Shown: positions 22,171 to 34,654 of the stretch, piece by piece | How positions within the stretch are numbered: the stretch's first letter is position 1 | Layout of the letters: every line of letters begins with the position of its first letter | Origin: Oreohelix idahoensis | Lineage: Eukaryota > Mollusca > Gastropoda > Stylommatophora > Oreohelicidae | DNA: 64,000 nt | NCBI GenBank assembly: GCA_024509875.1 | Contig: JAMPIV010019105.1 | Coordinates: 1 to 64,000, forward strand | Reading direction: 5' to 3' | Position numbers and translations under genes: made by a program | The notes under the pieces: model-generated | What the model saw: the letters and a program-made list of their open reading frames with translations, nothing else | The model's database searches: none | What the model was told of the DNA's origin: nothing

Positions 22171-24611
22171 TGTCGTGAAATATTCTAATCCACATATATA
22201 AATTATCAGGTAAATATAAAGCCTAACAAATAAATTCTAATAAAGAAAAGAGCAATGGTAAAATAACAGTGCTGTCACAAAGAATGTACTCGAAATCCCC
22301 CTTTGTTTTATGCTTCGTCTGCAAATTGGAACGTTTCCACGTTAAATATAAGCCACTGCATAAATACAAGCGTTTCCACAACACATTAAAACGGGTATTG
22401 CATTTCTAAGAAAAACATTGAGAGGCACACTGCGTAATGACCTAAATTAATCCTAACATTAATTATACTACGTTACCAAAACGAACGAACAGATGGACTC
22501 AAATAGAAAGAAGGGAGGGCTAAAAATCAGGAACGCATGCAACACTAAACACGTGTCTCGCTATTAATGCCACCCCAACACGCGTCGCGCGATACACAAT
22601 TACTACTATCACGCGTGTAAGGCCACATGCACTAACCTTTTTTCAGACGGACAGTGATAAAAACACTACCCTTCCCAGAGTTAGGTTTTAAAATCTTGAA
22701 AAACGCTTATTAGAAAAGATGACATTAGATGGGTTTACGTTTGAAAACATTACAGTACCCAGACAGCACATCTTCGAAACAGGAGGTAGAAGAAATTGCA
22801 TATTTTGAACGCAGCCACTTAGCTCTTTTAAATTTGTATATTTGGGTTCCTTAGGGCTTGCTGACAAAGAATATGTAAAACGTTACGCAAATAGTCTAGG
22901 AATTAATAAATTATAACCAAAATAAAATAGTGGGGATGCCTGACAGCATGAAATCATTTCTGCTCATAAAATTTTTTTATAACGTGTTTGAAAAAAACCT
23001 TACGTTACGGAAATAGCCTACCATGTTAACTCCTAATTGATTGGAGCGCAACAAATATAAGACTAAACACGATTGGTCGGGCTATAAATACTATATTGCG
23101 TTGTTATGGGAAACGAATAGAAGGGGTACTTTTTTGAAAAGATGTGGAGACGTGGTTTCATTGGGTAGAGCTGCGAATATACTTGATTCAGAGCGTCTGT
23201 TCATTGCCACATCTTGTAATAAACCTACTAAGAAGCAGTACGTTGAGCACCAGTGTATATTTTATATAAAATAAAGCCTGGAACATCGGCAGATCGGAGT
23301 TGTGCTATATCCATTGCCAGTCAACGAAACTGTTTATTATTCTATGAATTGTGGTAAGCTTGAAATATTCAATATCTTTTAATGAAAATTGAATGTAAAT
23401 TGTTAATTTATGCCTGTATATATGTGTAGTTCAGTAGCAAACATGATGTAAAGCCTATAATGCTCCAGCCTGAACAGAAGGTGTCGGAGGAAAGTAAAAC
23501 GGCATGGAATGGCCAAACAGTACACTGACACCTAGATTATTGATTAGACAGAAATAATGCTGGAATTGCAGAGGCGTAGTAACCATTAGGGAGGGAAATA
23601 CTGGTATAAAGTATTTCAGATGAAGCTGACAGTTGGCCTAACGCTCTGAACTCAATGTTTGTGATGTATTGTGCTCAGTGTAGAACTAGAGTATCAATTA
23701 GTTATGAAGTAGAAGGTACATCCTTCTTGTTTTCAGGGACAGTGGTCTTAACGTTATTGAGCAGCACCTGGTCAGAGCTTTGCTGAATCCAGAGTCGGAC
23801 AGCATACTCCTTGGTCCATTTAGCTATCAGTGAGGTGTCTCCAGAGCCCAGGGGAGAAATCGAGCAGAGGAGTCTTTTCCTGCCGCCATCACGCAAGATA
23901 AGCTGATGTGGCCAGCTGAGCTCAACATTATGTACCCCCATCTTAAAATGACAGTGTAAAATACAATTAAGAGGGGAATTTAATTGTTTTAATATCAGGA
24001 ACTGAGAACATCTCCAATACTAGTTCCAATAAAGACAAACTATTGAAGTCATGATGACAAATACCAACAGAGCTTGAACAAAACAAAACCAGTATTACCT
24101 CATATTACTACTACACAACTAACACACATAGGATACTTTTAATAATATATGTCACTACAATATTCATATTGATAAATTCTGTACATATAACTTGTAATTA
24201 AAATTGATTGTGATTCCTGGTTCCCTTTGTATTTGAATCAGGACACATATACATTCATGACAGCAATGAATACATATTGTTATTTGAAAAGTTATCAGTG
24301 ACTCCTTTAAGATATCCTCGTAGAGTGTTTTATGTATGTGAGTGTCACAGTGTTGTCAAGTGTAGTGGAATAAATTAAATTGTTTATCTGTCTGTTGTTG
24401 TTTTGACTTACACTTCATCATACACATACCCTAGACATATAACGTAGTCATTACACTATTCCAGAATAATTCTGACTGAGGTATACATATGTGGCAGCAA
24501 GTAAGGTTATATATAATACACTACTCTTATTAGATATATATACCTTCACAGCTGATCTCAGTCAGTACACTAAGTCCCCTATAAATATTTATAACATCCC
24601 ACTTTACCACA
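22171..24611 (+). repeat. 3' long terminal repeat (LTR1 family)
   Basis: 2441 bp, TG...CA ended, carrying the same TATA box (near 23083) and AATAAA (near 24370) as the 5' LTR, and followed directly by the duplicated target atcaa. Confidence 0.95.
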
Positions 24612-24879
24612 ATCAAGTTGGAATGTTTTGATGTCTTCAACCGCCTATAGCTCAGACGTACCAGACGAAATTAAGTTGATTAACTTTCCATAATAATCAA
24701 AGTAAAAAGAATTAAGAAGATGTGAAGGTTTTAGAAAGATGCGAATTGAGAAAAAAGAGAAGGTTAAAAACAGAGTTTATACGAGAAAATTACTTAGATT
24801 TTTAAGAAAAAGAATCTCACCACTTTTTACATCATACGTTGGTAAGGATGTCGCGATTACAGATGTGGTGCCTGCTAAA

Positions 24880-25145
24880 AAGGTAAAGGTCGTGTTCTCC
24901 CCCCCCCCATTGCCGTAGGGGACTGAAGTGTTAGAGACTTCACCGTGCTAGGTCCTGAATTATGAGGTGGGATGATACGTTCCCTTCTTCGCTACTTTTG
25001 CCTTCCCTAACACAAGAGCAAAATCAGGCACTCATATACAGTCAGGTGGACTCGACTGTGAGGCTACCAGGTTTCGATCCTGAACCCGGGAATTGTGTCG
25101 CGAGAAGAGTATTAAAAAAACCATATAGCTGGTCGAGTGGTCACA
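24880..25145 (-). mobile_element. SINE1 copy, reversed
   Basis: On the minus strand the order is tRNA-like head (tggtcgaccagctata near 25130, altered A box), B box (ggatcgaaacc near 25075) and the SINE1 body, ending in a ttaccttttt-like tail at 24880. A C-run near 24901-24910 interrupts the body. It matches the copies at 6947 and 51951 in order and spacing. Confidence 0.85.
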
Positions 25146-25254
25146 ACAACCCAACTCATCGCCGTTCTAGGTGACAACTTTGGACTGTAGGTGAGGAAGA
25201 CGTTTCGTCAACTGTAGGGTTTCTTAAGCTGTGGTCCATGGACCCCTTGGAGGT

Positions 25255-25267
25255 CTGTAAACGGATA
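25255..25267 (+). repeat. Target-site duplication of RTE-C (ctgtaaacggata)
   Basis: The 13-base word ctgtaaacggata occurs here and at 28542-28554, exactly flanking RTE-C. Confidence 0.9.
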
Positions 25268-25288
25268 ATAATAATAATAATAAATTCT

Positions 25289-25858
25289 TTAAGCGCCAAA
25301 CACGGCGCATAAGGCAGAAACCAGTGCTCTCCAGGTTGTTCGTTGTGACGCCACTCCTCTTAGCTCTTGCACATTATTTAGGCCCAACGTTCTTCCTTCT
25401 CTTATTATTGTTCTTCTGAGTGTTTCTTTTGGTCTTCCTTTTTTCCGCTTACCCTCAGGAACCCAAGTGAGCGCCTGTAGTGGTATTCTGTTGTTTTGCA
25501 TTCGTAGGACATGACCGATATATGACCATCGTCTTTTCCTTATATAGTCGGAGACATATTTCTGCCTAGAGTCTTCTCTTATTTGTCGATTAGTCTTGAA
25601 TTCTTTCCAACTGATGTTCATGAGTTTTCTAAGACATTTGTTCTCGAATGTATTCAGCTTGTTCTCCAATGATTTTGTTATTTTCCAACTCTCACAGCCG
25701 TATGTTAACACTGAGATAACATTTGAATTAAACAGACGAAGCTTGGTATGTATATTCAATGATCGTAATTTCCAAATGTTAGATAATCTATTGAAGGCGC
25801 TAGCTGCCAAAGCAATTCTAGTATGGATTTCTCTTGTTGTGTCACCATCCTGAGTCAT
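25289..25858 (-). pseudogene. RTE-C C-terminal region
   Basis: The 189-codon segment contains VISVLTYGCESWKITKS, the signature after the RT domain, then RRWSYIGHVLRM and a basic GKRKKGRPKETLRR stretch. The family's C-terminus is thought to bind nucleic acid. It ends at a stop just before the ATT-triplet tail, so this is the true end of the element. Confidence 0.88.
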
Positions 25859-25866
25859 TTTACTGC

Positions 25867-26220
25867 CTAAATAATTGAAACTTTCAACTTTCTGTAGTTT
25901 TTTTCCCCGTTCAAGATGATATCAAAGGTCTCGTTAGAAAAGTTCATAGCTTTAGTTTTAGAGGCATTTATTTGGAGACCAATTTTAACCGAGAGATGAC
26001 ACAAATTATTTATTGCTTCTTGGGATTGTCTTGGTGTTGAACTTAAGAATGCTACATCATCTGCGAAATCCAGGTCCCCCAGGAATTTTCCATTTGTCCA
26101 TTTTATACCCAATTGTTCATTGTGGGTATAGTTTCTCATAACCCAATCAATAGCTATTCCAAAAAAAGTAGTGGTGACATAATACAGCCTTGTTTCACCC
26201 CTGTTTCTACTGTAAACCAT
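25867..26220 (-). pseudogene. RTE-C RT, distal palm
   Basis: Contains GDLDFADDVAFLSS with the catalytic FADD, then INASKTKAMNFSNET. Frame breaks separate it from both neighbours: the palm before it lies in 26286-27129, and the C-terminus lies at 25289-25858. Confidence 0.88.
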
Positions 26221-26285
26221 TCTGTATTCCCTTTATTTTGTTCTAACACAACATCTTGCATTGTCATATAGCGCTTTGATTATAT

Positions 26286-27129
26286 TCACATATTTTGTTG
26301 GAAAAAACCATAGATTGTAAGTATCTTCCACAATGATGGGCGGTGTAGACTATCAAAGGCTTTTTGAAAATCGACGAAGGTGATAATAAGTGGCGATTGC
26401 CTTTCCACTGATTCTTCTATAATTGTTCTTAGTGTGAATATTTGATCAATACATGATCGTTTCGGCCTGAAACCCGCTTGTTCTTCTCTGATCTTTTCGT
26501 CAGCATGCAATTTAAGTCTTTCTAACATCATGCAACATAATAATTTTCCAGGTACTGATAATAGAGATATACCACGCCAGTTATTACAGTCTGATAGATC
26601 ACCTTTCTTCGGTAACTTTACAATAATACTGTCTTTTCCATTGTTGTGGTGGTTGTTCTTCTCTCCATACTTCATTTATAATATCTAAAATTCTCAAGAG
26701 GTTGTTGTCATTAACTGCTTTAATCATTTCCCCTGAAATTTTGTCAACTCCAGCAGCTTTAAAATTTTTTAATCTTTTAACGGCTTGTTTGATCTCGTCC
26801 AGCGTGAATTCATCGCAAGTTATTGGCAAGGTGGTTGTGGATGTTTCATTATTAAAATCAGGTGTTACTGTTGGTGGTGGTCTGTTTAGCACCTCCATGA
26901 AGTGCTCAGCCCATCTCTTCATTTGTTCTTTTTCTGTTGGTATTGAATTCCCTAATTTACCTTTAACAGGTGTTTCCATAGCAGTAGGCTGGTGACATAG
27001 TTGTTTTGTAATTTGATAAAGGCACCTACTATTACCAGTTCTTGCAGCATTTTCAGCTTCTACGGCCAGTTCATTGATGAAATATCTTTTATCTCTTCGA
27101 GTTTTTGTCTTCACTTCTTTATTTAACAA
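26286..27129 (-). pseudogene. RTE-C RT, proximal part and linker
   Basis: Two overlapping frames (26599-27129 and 26286-26675) meet at a frameshift near 26640. The first has LKNFKAAGVDKISGEMIKA, the second NWRGISLLSVPGKLL, EEQAGFRPKRSCIDQI and FVDFQKAFDSLHRPSLW. Together they give the fingers and first palm motifs of the RT in the right order. Confidence 0.9.
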
Positions 27130-28262
27130 GTTTATAAGTTAGTTTGCAAGATTCAACTGCATTATGTGTACTTGCCGCTAGTAGTTTAAGTTTTGCTGTT
27201 TTCCTTTCTTGTATTTTATCCCAAGTATCTTCTCTCATCCATTTTTTCTTTTTATGTACTAGGTATCCGGTGGTCGCTACAGCTGCTTCTGTCATTGCTG
27301 TTCTCAGTTGTTCCCATTTAGTATCGATTGTCTTGGTGGTGATATCGTTGTCAATTTTGCCTAAAGCATCGAAATAGTTGTTCATTTTGACATTATATTC
27401 CTTCTTTATATCATTTGATTGCAGTCTGTGTACATCTATTCTTCTATTTTTATTCGGTTGGTATAACTTCTTCAGTTTAATTCTCATTTTAGCTATGCAG
27501 AGGTTATGATCGCTTCCGATCTCTGCACCTCTGTATGCTCTGACGTCTTGAACTGATGAGCGAAATTTAGCGCTTATGCAGAAGTGATCTATCTGGTTCT
27601 TAGTTCTGCCATCAGGTGAATTCCATGTTATCTTGTGGATATTCTTATGTGGAAAGATGGTGTCTGCCACAACGAGGTTTGATATTTCACAAAGTTCTAG
27701 AAGTCTTTCGCCATTTTGATTCAAACAGCCTATGCCATGAGTACCGAGATATCTTTGTACTCCATCGTTGTTGTCACCTACTTTGGCGTTAAAATCACCC
27801 ATGACTGCTATTATGTCATGCTTGGGTATTGTGTTGATGGTACTTAGAAGTGCTTCATAGAAGTCATCTTTTGTGGTATCAAGAGCGTCGTTAGTTGGTG
27901 CATAACATTGTACAATTGAGAGCTTGAAAAAATCGTGTCTGAAATCTAGCTAATATTAGCCTCTCATTGATAGGTACCCAGCTGATAAGCGATGCTGCTG
28001 CTTTCTGTGTCATTAGGATGGCTACTCCCTCTGTGTGACGATTATCATTACTACCAGAGTATATAATTTGCTTTTTTTCTTCTGAAATATATTTTATGCC
28101 CTTCCCCGTCCATCTACACTCGCTGACACCCAATAAGTCCAACTTATAATTATCCATTTCTTTAATTACTTCTTCCAATTTTCCGTCTTGATACATAGTT
28201 CTTACATTCCAGTATCCAATTTTAGAAATCTCCTTAGCCCCCAAGATATTAGAGTGAGTCAT
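27119..28262 (-). pseudogene. RTE-C endonuclease domain
   Basis: The N-terminal part (27891-28262) begins MTHSNILGAKEISKIGYWN and carries DLLGVSECRWTGKG, the glutamate motif. After a break near 27890 the second part (27119-27802) has MGDFNAKVGDNNDG and AEIGSDHNLCIAK, the D-x-N and SDH motifs of exonuclease-endonuclease-phosphatase enzymes. This domain nicks target DNA to prime reverse transcription. The start at 28262 leaves a short lead before the first motif. Confidence 0.9.
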
Positions 28263-28715
28263 GTTTACTGTCGAGCCTGGTTCTGTTTCGGTAACAATAG
28301 CTTGTTTTACGATAGTGAATTGTTAACTCACTGATCAACCCTCCGATCCAACCGACCGATTCGAGGGTTTCGAGGTCAGTTATAGGAAAATATCTACACC
28401 ACTAGATACTCTGGTGTATCTTTTATTCTATAATTTAACATAACATGGTGATATCCATCGAAATATACACATTCCTGATGTTTTTCTTTCGGCGTCTAAG
28501 GTGAGAAACGAATTTCACCTCCATCTTGGAAGGGTAGATAACTGTAAACGGATACTAGGGGTCTATATGCCTAACCTATCAATCTGAATTTTATTTCCAC
28601 CAAAGTGTTTAGTGAAATCATTTACTAAAAAGATTGGGTTGCTGTGAATGATGCTGACAAATAGTCTCTATAAAAGACAAAGACAGTTTTCTCACTGAAA
28701 TATCCTTATACTTAC

Positions 28716-29135
28716 TTACTTAGTCGTTCCCCTTCTACCGTGAGATGTAGAGGTTTGGAAGAGAGAGCGCCAGACTATCCTAATGGCTGTCTTCCTCCTG
28801 GCCTGGTTCCATTCTAGTCCTCGGTCCTTCAAAGATTGTCTAATGTTGTCCTCCCAGCGGACTCTGGGTCGTCCTGGGGGTCTGGATCCCTGGCTCTTTG
28901 TTTCCCATGCTTGTCGTGGTAGCCGATCTTCTCCCATTCTGCAGACATGGCCAAACCATCTTAGTTGGGACTGTTCTACTTTGGTCTGCAGGGGGTGGGA
29001 TTTTAGGCCTTGACGTATCGTCTGGTTGTGGACCATGACTCTTCTTGTTACTTCAACCACTTTCCTCAGATACCTCATTTCTGAGGTTTGGATCTGGCTT
29101 TTGTGGGTTGTAGTCATTGCCCAGGACTCGCATCC
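28716..29135 (-). pseudogene. RTE-D C-terminal domain (part beyond the LTR)
   Basis: The sequence contains a basic tail with QSQLRWFGHVCRMGEDRLPR and PPGRPRVRWEDN, ending at TAA near the element's TAAG tail. It is the distal part of the RTE-D protein, cut off by the solo LTR that begins at 29141. Confidence 0.88.
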
Positions 29136-29140
29136 ATATG
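29136..29140 (+). repeat. Target-site duplication of the solo LTR (atatg)
   Basis: atatg precedes the LTR and recurs at 31518-31522 right after it. Confidence 0.9.
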
Positions 29141-31517
29141 TGTCGTAATTTTTTTAAGATAGGTCAGAAGATAGTTATCCCCTCTGAGCAGAGGTGATAA
29201 AGATAAATATGTGAGAAAGAAGGTGTAAGAAATAGATTTTCACGAGGGAATAGTGTAAGAAAAAGATCTGTCTTTGGAATGAGTAGTTCTCTAGTCCAGC
29301 CTATCTATACGACTATATTTTAGTGTAAGACAACCTTTCTCTCCCTATGTGAAATATAAGTTACACTAACCACACCCACACACACACAATTATGCGACAA
29401 CAATACACACAAACTTGAAAAACTATGGTTAATTGGGTATTGGTCTGACCAACACACACATTTAAGTTCTTTTTGTCGTTTATTATCATTAAACTTTTTG
29501 CAACATCAAACATATAGAGAAATCAATAAAATCATGTTTATAGATATATGAAAATAACCGAATAAGTGTCCTCCCATTGTTGAGAAAGGATCCCAAAAGA
29601 AGTTAATAACCCAAAGGTCAAAGATAAGCACTAGGTTACAGAATAGAATATGAAGAACAAATTCCCCACTAAATTACTACTCAGTAAAGTACTCAGTTTA
29701 GCGAAATAAAATAAGAAGTTAGTACAATGATTCCAACAAAGGAAAATATTCGCTCTCTCTATCTCTCAATCTATCATCTGTGGCCACAAACAATCTCGCT
29801 TACCTATTCGTAGTGTTTGTATTCCTTGAAAAAAATACAGTAGTCCGTGAACCTATACTGTCAGGTGGGTTTCCCAAATATGACCCCAGTCCAGCCTATA
29901 TATCGAATAATAATAACAAGGTGGACGCCAAATTTGGTGGTGTAATTTTTCCTGGATGAAACGATTTTCACCACAAATAGTTACTGAAGCAAGACGTGCT
30001 CTGGACGTTCACAGTTGAAAAAAAGGAGAAAAGTAATTCCCGTATTGCTAAGCATCTGGTTGCTAAGACAAATGTTACAATATGTAAAAATGATGAATGA
30101 TGGTAAATCCTATCGGCTGGCTCTAGGGTGAGTGCCGATTTTGAAACAGCACAACTTTTCTGAATGAATCCAGTGCTGCGTCTGTCAAACGTTAGACGTG
30201 GGTTGATAAATTGGAAAAAAATATATGGGAATTGATAGTCCAGTTAAATAATTAAAATGTTTATGTGTCGTTTAGCCAGTCCAGTTCACAACATGGACTT
30301 ATGGACTCGAAAGTCACGAAGAAGACGGCATAAATCCCATCAGTACTGAAGACTATAATCATGAAAACAAAACGCTGGCCGCTGGTTTTGATCGGGTGCT
30401 ATATTAGGAAGAAAAGAACATTTATTAAAAACTGCTACTATCCTGTCCACCCGTAAGTTTTCCGCTATGGCATATCGGGAAAAACGGTATGCGTCCTCCC
30501 CCGTTATTGCCCGCGAGAAAATGAACAGCGCACAAAGTCAATTATTATTTACTTTATCCATACGCGCACTTTAACAAAAATCGCCTGTCACTACTAGCTA
30601 TTTGTCGGCGTCTGTTGTTTTGTCACATAACATTAACTCTAGTCACTTATTTAGTTTCACACTATGAAATATAATGCGAATTCTATTCGGTCACTCATCC
30701 GTCACGCTTAATAATCTCAGTCGTGATGGAATTTACATTACGCTGAACGACTGGCAAGAAAATATCTACGCGTTATGTTATTTCACTAGTTTTAAACGTT
30801 AGGGAATTATAGTGTATAAAAATGGTAAACTTAACACATTTTAACACTTAAGCACAATGTCTATTACCACAAATCAGAAAATGAAATCCCCACGAGACAA
30901 TTTAACACATTTAGCGAAGAATGGTTCTAGTCTGGCGTGTTCAGATTATCCAAGAATTTCTGAGCGACTCTAATAACTGGATTTTGAGAGAGCGCGGTAT
31001 ATATACAGATAAGGGTGTTATTGTCGCTAGAAAATGTTACAATTCACACCTTCTGTATAGTAGGGAAATCAGGAAACTACGTTTTCCCGGATCAAAGGTT
31101 CTCGTTCATTCTACTCAGCGATGCTGATCGACATCAGACGACTGGCCCCTTTCCGCAGATCAATCATTTACCTCCCCCTGAAACGTACAAACATCAAGGT
31201 GGTCGGGAAAATATTTTCACCCCTGTATCTCTTCAAACAACCCGTTATTTCTACGCGCGTCTGTCTAATTGCCGATAATTGGCAAATCAGCTCGCGTGAG
31301 AAACTCAGGTAAACGAACGTGATTCGCTCCCTTGGTAGACTGGCGGGTTGCGAAAAGTTGGTAAAAAATGTTGTTATGTTCCCAGAAAAAGAGCGTGGAT
31401 TCAAAGGTGAATCATACAAACAGAAAATTGCGTGGTTTGGCTTAGCCAATGGTAGATACTAAATGGGAAAGCAAAGGCTGTCAGATTACTGTATCACTAT
31501 TTCGGTTCTACGTCACA
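29141..31517 (+). mobile_element. Solo LTR, family LTR2, inserted in RTE-D
   Basis: 2377 bp starting TGTCGTAA and ending TACGTCACA, flanked by atatg. It aligns with 7700-11761, sharing gtgagaaa-aaggtg, gattttcac, aaaactatggttaattggg and gcaggcgggt-type blocks, but lacks the nested LTR1. There is no adjacent internal region, so it is a solo LTR. Several short frames inside it (for example 31015-31278) overlap on both strands and look like chance. Confidence 0.92.
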
Positions 31518-31529
31518 ATATGTCAAGAC

Positions 31530-32321
31530 TGGGACATAGGTGGAGCGGTATACAGCCATCTTCGTTTTCTTACCAACCTCTCTCTTGCTGAGGAATCCTC
31601 GATTTATGGCCTGAAAAAGTCTCCCAGCTGCTGCTTTTCGAGTGGCCAACTCTTCGTTGATGCCTCCCTTTCGGTCTATAATAGCTCCGAGATATTTAAA
31701 GTGGTCGACCTGCTCCAGGACCTATTCTCCCAGCTTAATCTGATGTCTTCTTTCTTCTCATGATATCACCATGGATTTTGTTTTAGAGCTGCTTATGACC
31801 ATCCCTCTCTTCTTCAGCTCTTCCTTCCAGACTTGCAGGTTGGATTGGAGAAGTGCCTCTGATTTAGCAATCAGGGCAACATCATCAGCAATTGCCAGCT
31901 CTGAAATACATACTTGCCTCATCTTCCTGTACCCCACTGAATACTTTCTTGTTCTCTCCTTACATGCCTTGATGACATCGTCCATGAGGAGTATGAAAAG
32001 ATAAGGTGACAGGATACCACGTCACCTTACATCAGTGGTGTTCCTGAACTCTTCTGACTTATGGTTTGCTGTCCTCACATAATTTCTGCAAGACTTGTAG
32101 AAGCTCTGTATCGCATGAATCAGAGGTGCTTGAATGTTCTTCCTTGCCAAACTGTCCCAAAGTTTGCTCCAGGGGACCCTGTCAAACGCCTTTTCCAGAT
32201 CTATGAAACAAAGATGGATCTCACTCTTATACTCCAGAGCCTTTTCACTCAGCTGTCTGAGTGTGAAGATTAGGTCTTGAGTACTTCGGTTTGCTCGGAA
32301 TCCACACTGGACCTCATCCAA
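31530..32321 (-). pseudogene. RTE-D RT distal part and connector
   Basis: From 32321 downward come CGFRANRSTQDLIFTLRQL and FIDLEKAFDRVPWSKLWDSL, then after a break LAIADDVALIAKS, where the usual FADD catalytic motif reads IADD. The connector continues toward a DHFKYLGAIID motif near 31700 and ends at the LTR junction. Stops and shifts separate the parts. Confidence 0.85.
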
Positions 32322-32345
32322 TTGTGGCTCAGCTAGGCGTCAGAG

Positions 32346-32882
32346 TCACTGCTCTTGGATTCTGGAGTAGATTTTACCAGGGACACTGAGAAGGGATATG
32401 CCTCTATGATTTCCACATTGTCGATTGCCACCCTTTTTGAAAATTGGTGTTATGATGGCAATCTCCCAATCCTTTGGTATGGTCTTGTTGCACCACGCTG
32501 CCTGTAGGACCCTTAAGAGTAATTGGTCGCCCGATGCTCTCATGTACGTAACCATTTCTGGTGTTATACCATCATGCCCTGCTGCTTAGCCCATCTTGAT
32601 TTTCTCCAGTGCTGCCTTCAGTTCTTCCATCTTTATGTCATCTTCATCACCATTGGTTTCCTCTTCTGTGCTAGTGGTTATCATTTCTGATGCTTGACCT
32701 TGCTCACCATTCAGGAGTTCTGAGAAATATTCTTTCCATCTTTCCATTACTTCCTTCGGGGCAGTAAGCAATTTGCCTTGCTTGTTCTTTATAACTTTGA
32801 GAGGGCATTGTTTTTCCTTCCTCATGTTCTTTAGGGTCTTATAGAACAATTTCTGGTTTTCTTGCGCATCTTTTTTCTCCAA
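32346..32882 (-). pseudogene. RTE-D linker and RT start
   Basis: Contains AAWCNKTIPKDWEIAIITPIF and NHRGISLLSVPGKIYSR (RT motifs 1-2), preceded by a linker with a tyrosine-lysine rich stretch and ALEKIKMG, in two frames (32346-32555 and 32586-32882). Confidence 0.85.
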
Positions 32883-33858
32883 ATTCTTCCCAGGACTTCT
32901 GTTTTGCTGCTAGCACCTTGTTCTTTGCTTCTGTTCTGAGTATCACATATTCTCTACATTTCTCTATTTGTCCTGCTGTGTTTTTAGCTTCTAAGTATTG
33001 TTTCCATGCCATTTTCTTCTCTCTTATTTTCTCTTTGACTTCCTCTGTCCACCAAGGTGTCCTCTTTCTCTTGTTCCCAAGTCGGACTTCACCACATGCT
33101 TCTGCAGCAGCTGTCTTTATGATGTCCTTGAATTTAAGCCAGAGGGGTTCCAAGTCATCAGGTTGTTCTGTGTTTCTCACCGCTGTAGCAATAAGCCCCT
33201 GATATTTGGTCTTAATTTCTGGCTCTCTCAGCTTGTAGGTCTTAATACTCATTTCTCCCGTTTGTTTACTCGGTTTCTTGCGTGATGTTGGGCAGTTCCT
33301 AGGCTGAGATACTTTTTCAGTTGTTCTTTTGATTGTAAGCAGGTAGTGATCACTTCCAATCTCTGGCCCCCTCCAGACTCTAGCATCCCCGATATATTTG
33401 AATGAGCTCCTCCTAACAATGGCATAGTCGATCACTGACTTCTCATTCTTTGTTGGTTTACATCTAATGTATGCATGTATGCGCTTATGGGGGAACTTTG
33501 TGTTTGTAATGATCAGATTCTGCTCACTGCAGAATCTAAGGAGTCGCTTTCCATTGTCATTGAGAGTATCTTCTCCATATCTTCCGATAACTCCACCCCA
33601 TCTAGCATGGTCATTTCCAACTCTGGCATTGAAATCTCCGAGCATGATAATTTCATTTAGGCAGTCATCCACTGTCCTTTGAAGCAGCTCGAAGAATTCT
33701 TCCATGTCCTCTGCTCTCTCATCCTCATTTGGCCCATACACTATGACCAGGTTGACTATGGTTTCTCCTTCTTTTAATTTTACAACCATAATGCGCTCCG
33801 AGACAAAGTTCCATCCCTTGATACTATCTTTTTGGTTTTTGGCCAAAATGCAACCCAC
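32839..33858 (-). pseudogene. RTE-D endonuclease domain
   Basis: The 339-codon frame holds IVYGPNEDERAED, IIMLGDFNARVG and GPEIGSDHYLLTIK, the D-x-N and SDH motifs of the endonuclease family, then a basic linker with RTPWWTEEVKEKIREK. The N-terminal portion with the first endonuclease motifs lies upstream to about 34120 in a different frame (WNTRSING-type start, then ITETKKKGQG) and includes an in-frame stop near 33970. Confidence 0.88.
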
Positions 33859-34235
33859 GCCCCGTTAGCTCTTTCAGATGTGGGTACACCACTGTAGGGC
33901 AGCGTGTTGCCATCGAGATCCATGACTCCTTGTCCCTTTTTCTTTGTTTCCGTTATAGCCAGGACTTATAATTTTGCTTTCCTCATCTCTTCCACCAGCT
34001 CCTCTTCTTTCCCATTTATACTTCTTGTGTTCCAAGTTCTATAAGTCGTAGTCCGTAGTCCATTCCAGTTCGTCGCCTTTAGAATCAGTCTGGTTTTCTC
34101 TCTTGTAGTTCGCGTAATCATGTTTTAAAGCAAACAGGTGATTGGCCTGCTGTGCCTTTGCATGGTGGAGGGGCTGCCTCCTTACGGCCTCCATGCAGGC
34201 CGCCCTCCTCCTTTTTCAGCCGGGCTCGGGACCGG

Positions 34236-34623
<388 letters not shown>

Positions 34624-34654
34624 TGTTATATATCTTTTTAGGGCCACGGCCTCA

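Larger units (their letters stand above)
15583..24611 (+). mobile_element. Ty3/gypsy-type LTR retrotransposon with integrase before RT
   Basis: A 9.03-kb element bounded by 2.44-kb LTRs starting TGTCGTG and ending TTTACCACA, with the 5-bp duplication atcaa. The parts in order are 5' LTR, primer-binding site, gag with one zinc knuckle, integrase N-terminal zinc-finger region, integrase C-terminal GPY/F-like module, reverse transcriptase, RNase H, polypurine tract and 3' LTR. Nothing coding lies between RNase H and the 3' LTR. The order IN-RT-RH is that of Ty1/copia, but RT, RNase H and gag look Ty3/gypsy; the Gmr1-like group has this arrangement. The protease and the integrase catalytic core were not found, and frameshifts split pol. 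The two LTRs differ at only about nine places by eye, so the insertion is recent despite the defects. Confidence 0.93.
25268..28541 (-). mobile_element. RTE-C, near full-length non-LTR retrotransposon
   Basis: Read on the minus strand it carries an apurinic endonuclease-type domain, a reverse transcriptase and a C-terminal basic region, then a tail of ATT triplets (25268-25285 on +), and is flanked by a 13-bp duplication. Length is 3.27 kb. Endonuclease phrases such as GYWNVRTM and the WNVRTM-ECRWTG spacing match the RTE-like group whose members are often annotated as craniofacial development protein 2-like. Several frame breaks make it inactive as it stands. Confidence 0.9.
25216..28590. repeat. 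Dispersed short repeat split by RTE-C
   Basis: The left part (25216-25267, with ttcttaagctgtggtcc and ggacccc) and the right part (28555-28590, with ctaggggtctatatgcc) together match the continuous sequence at 47867-47945 (ttcttaacctgtggtt, then attctaggaggtccatg). The 47867 copy lacks the RTE-C insertion and so acts as a paralogous empty site. The ttcttaacc phrase resembles hAT-type short elements. Confidence 0.7.
28700..34235 (-). mobile_element. RTE-D non-LTR retrotransposon, split by a solo LTR
   Basis: On the minus strand it runs from a GC-rich leader (about 34235-34120) through an endonuclease, an RT and a C-terminal basic domain to a tail of TAAG units (28707-28724 on +). The solo LTR2 at 29141-31517 sits inside the segment after the RT. 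The two sides rejoin in frame at the LTR's duplicated atatg, giving a VPVLTYGCESW-type phrase. The coding sequence also has several frameshifts and stops. The likely element length without the LTR is about 3.15 kb. Target duplications were not secure. Confidence 0.88.

Noticed and set aside
32918..33285. Plus-strand frames of 94 to 95 codons
   Set aside because: They are shadows of the RTE-D endonuclease coded on the minus strand.
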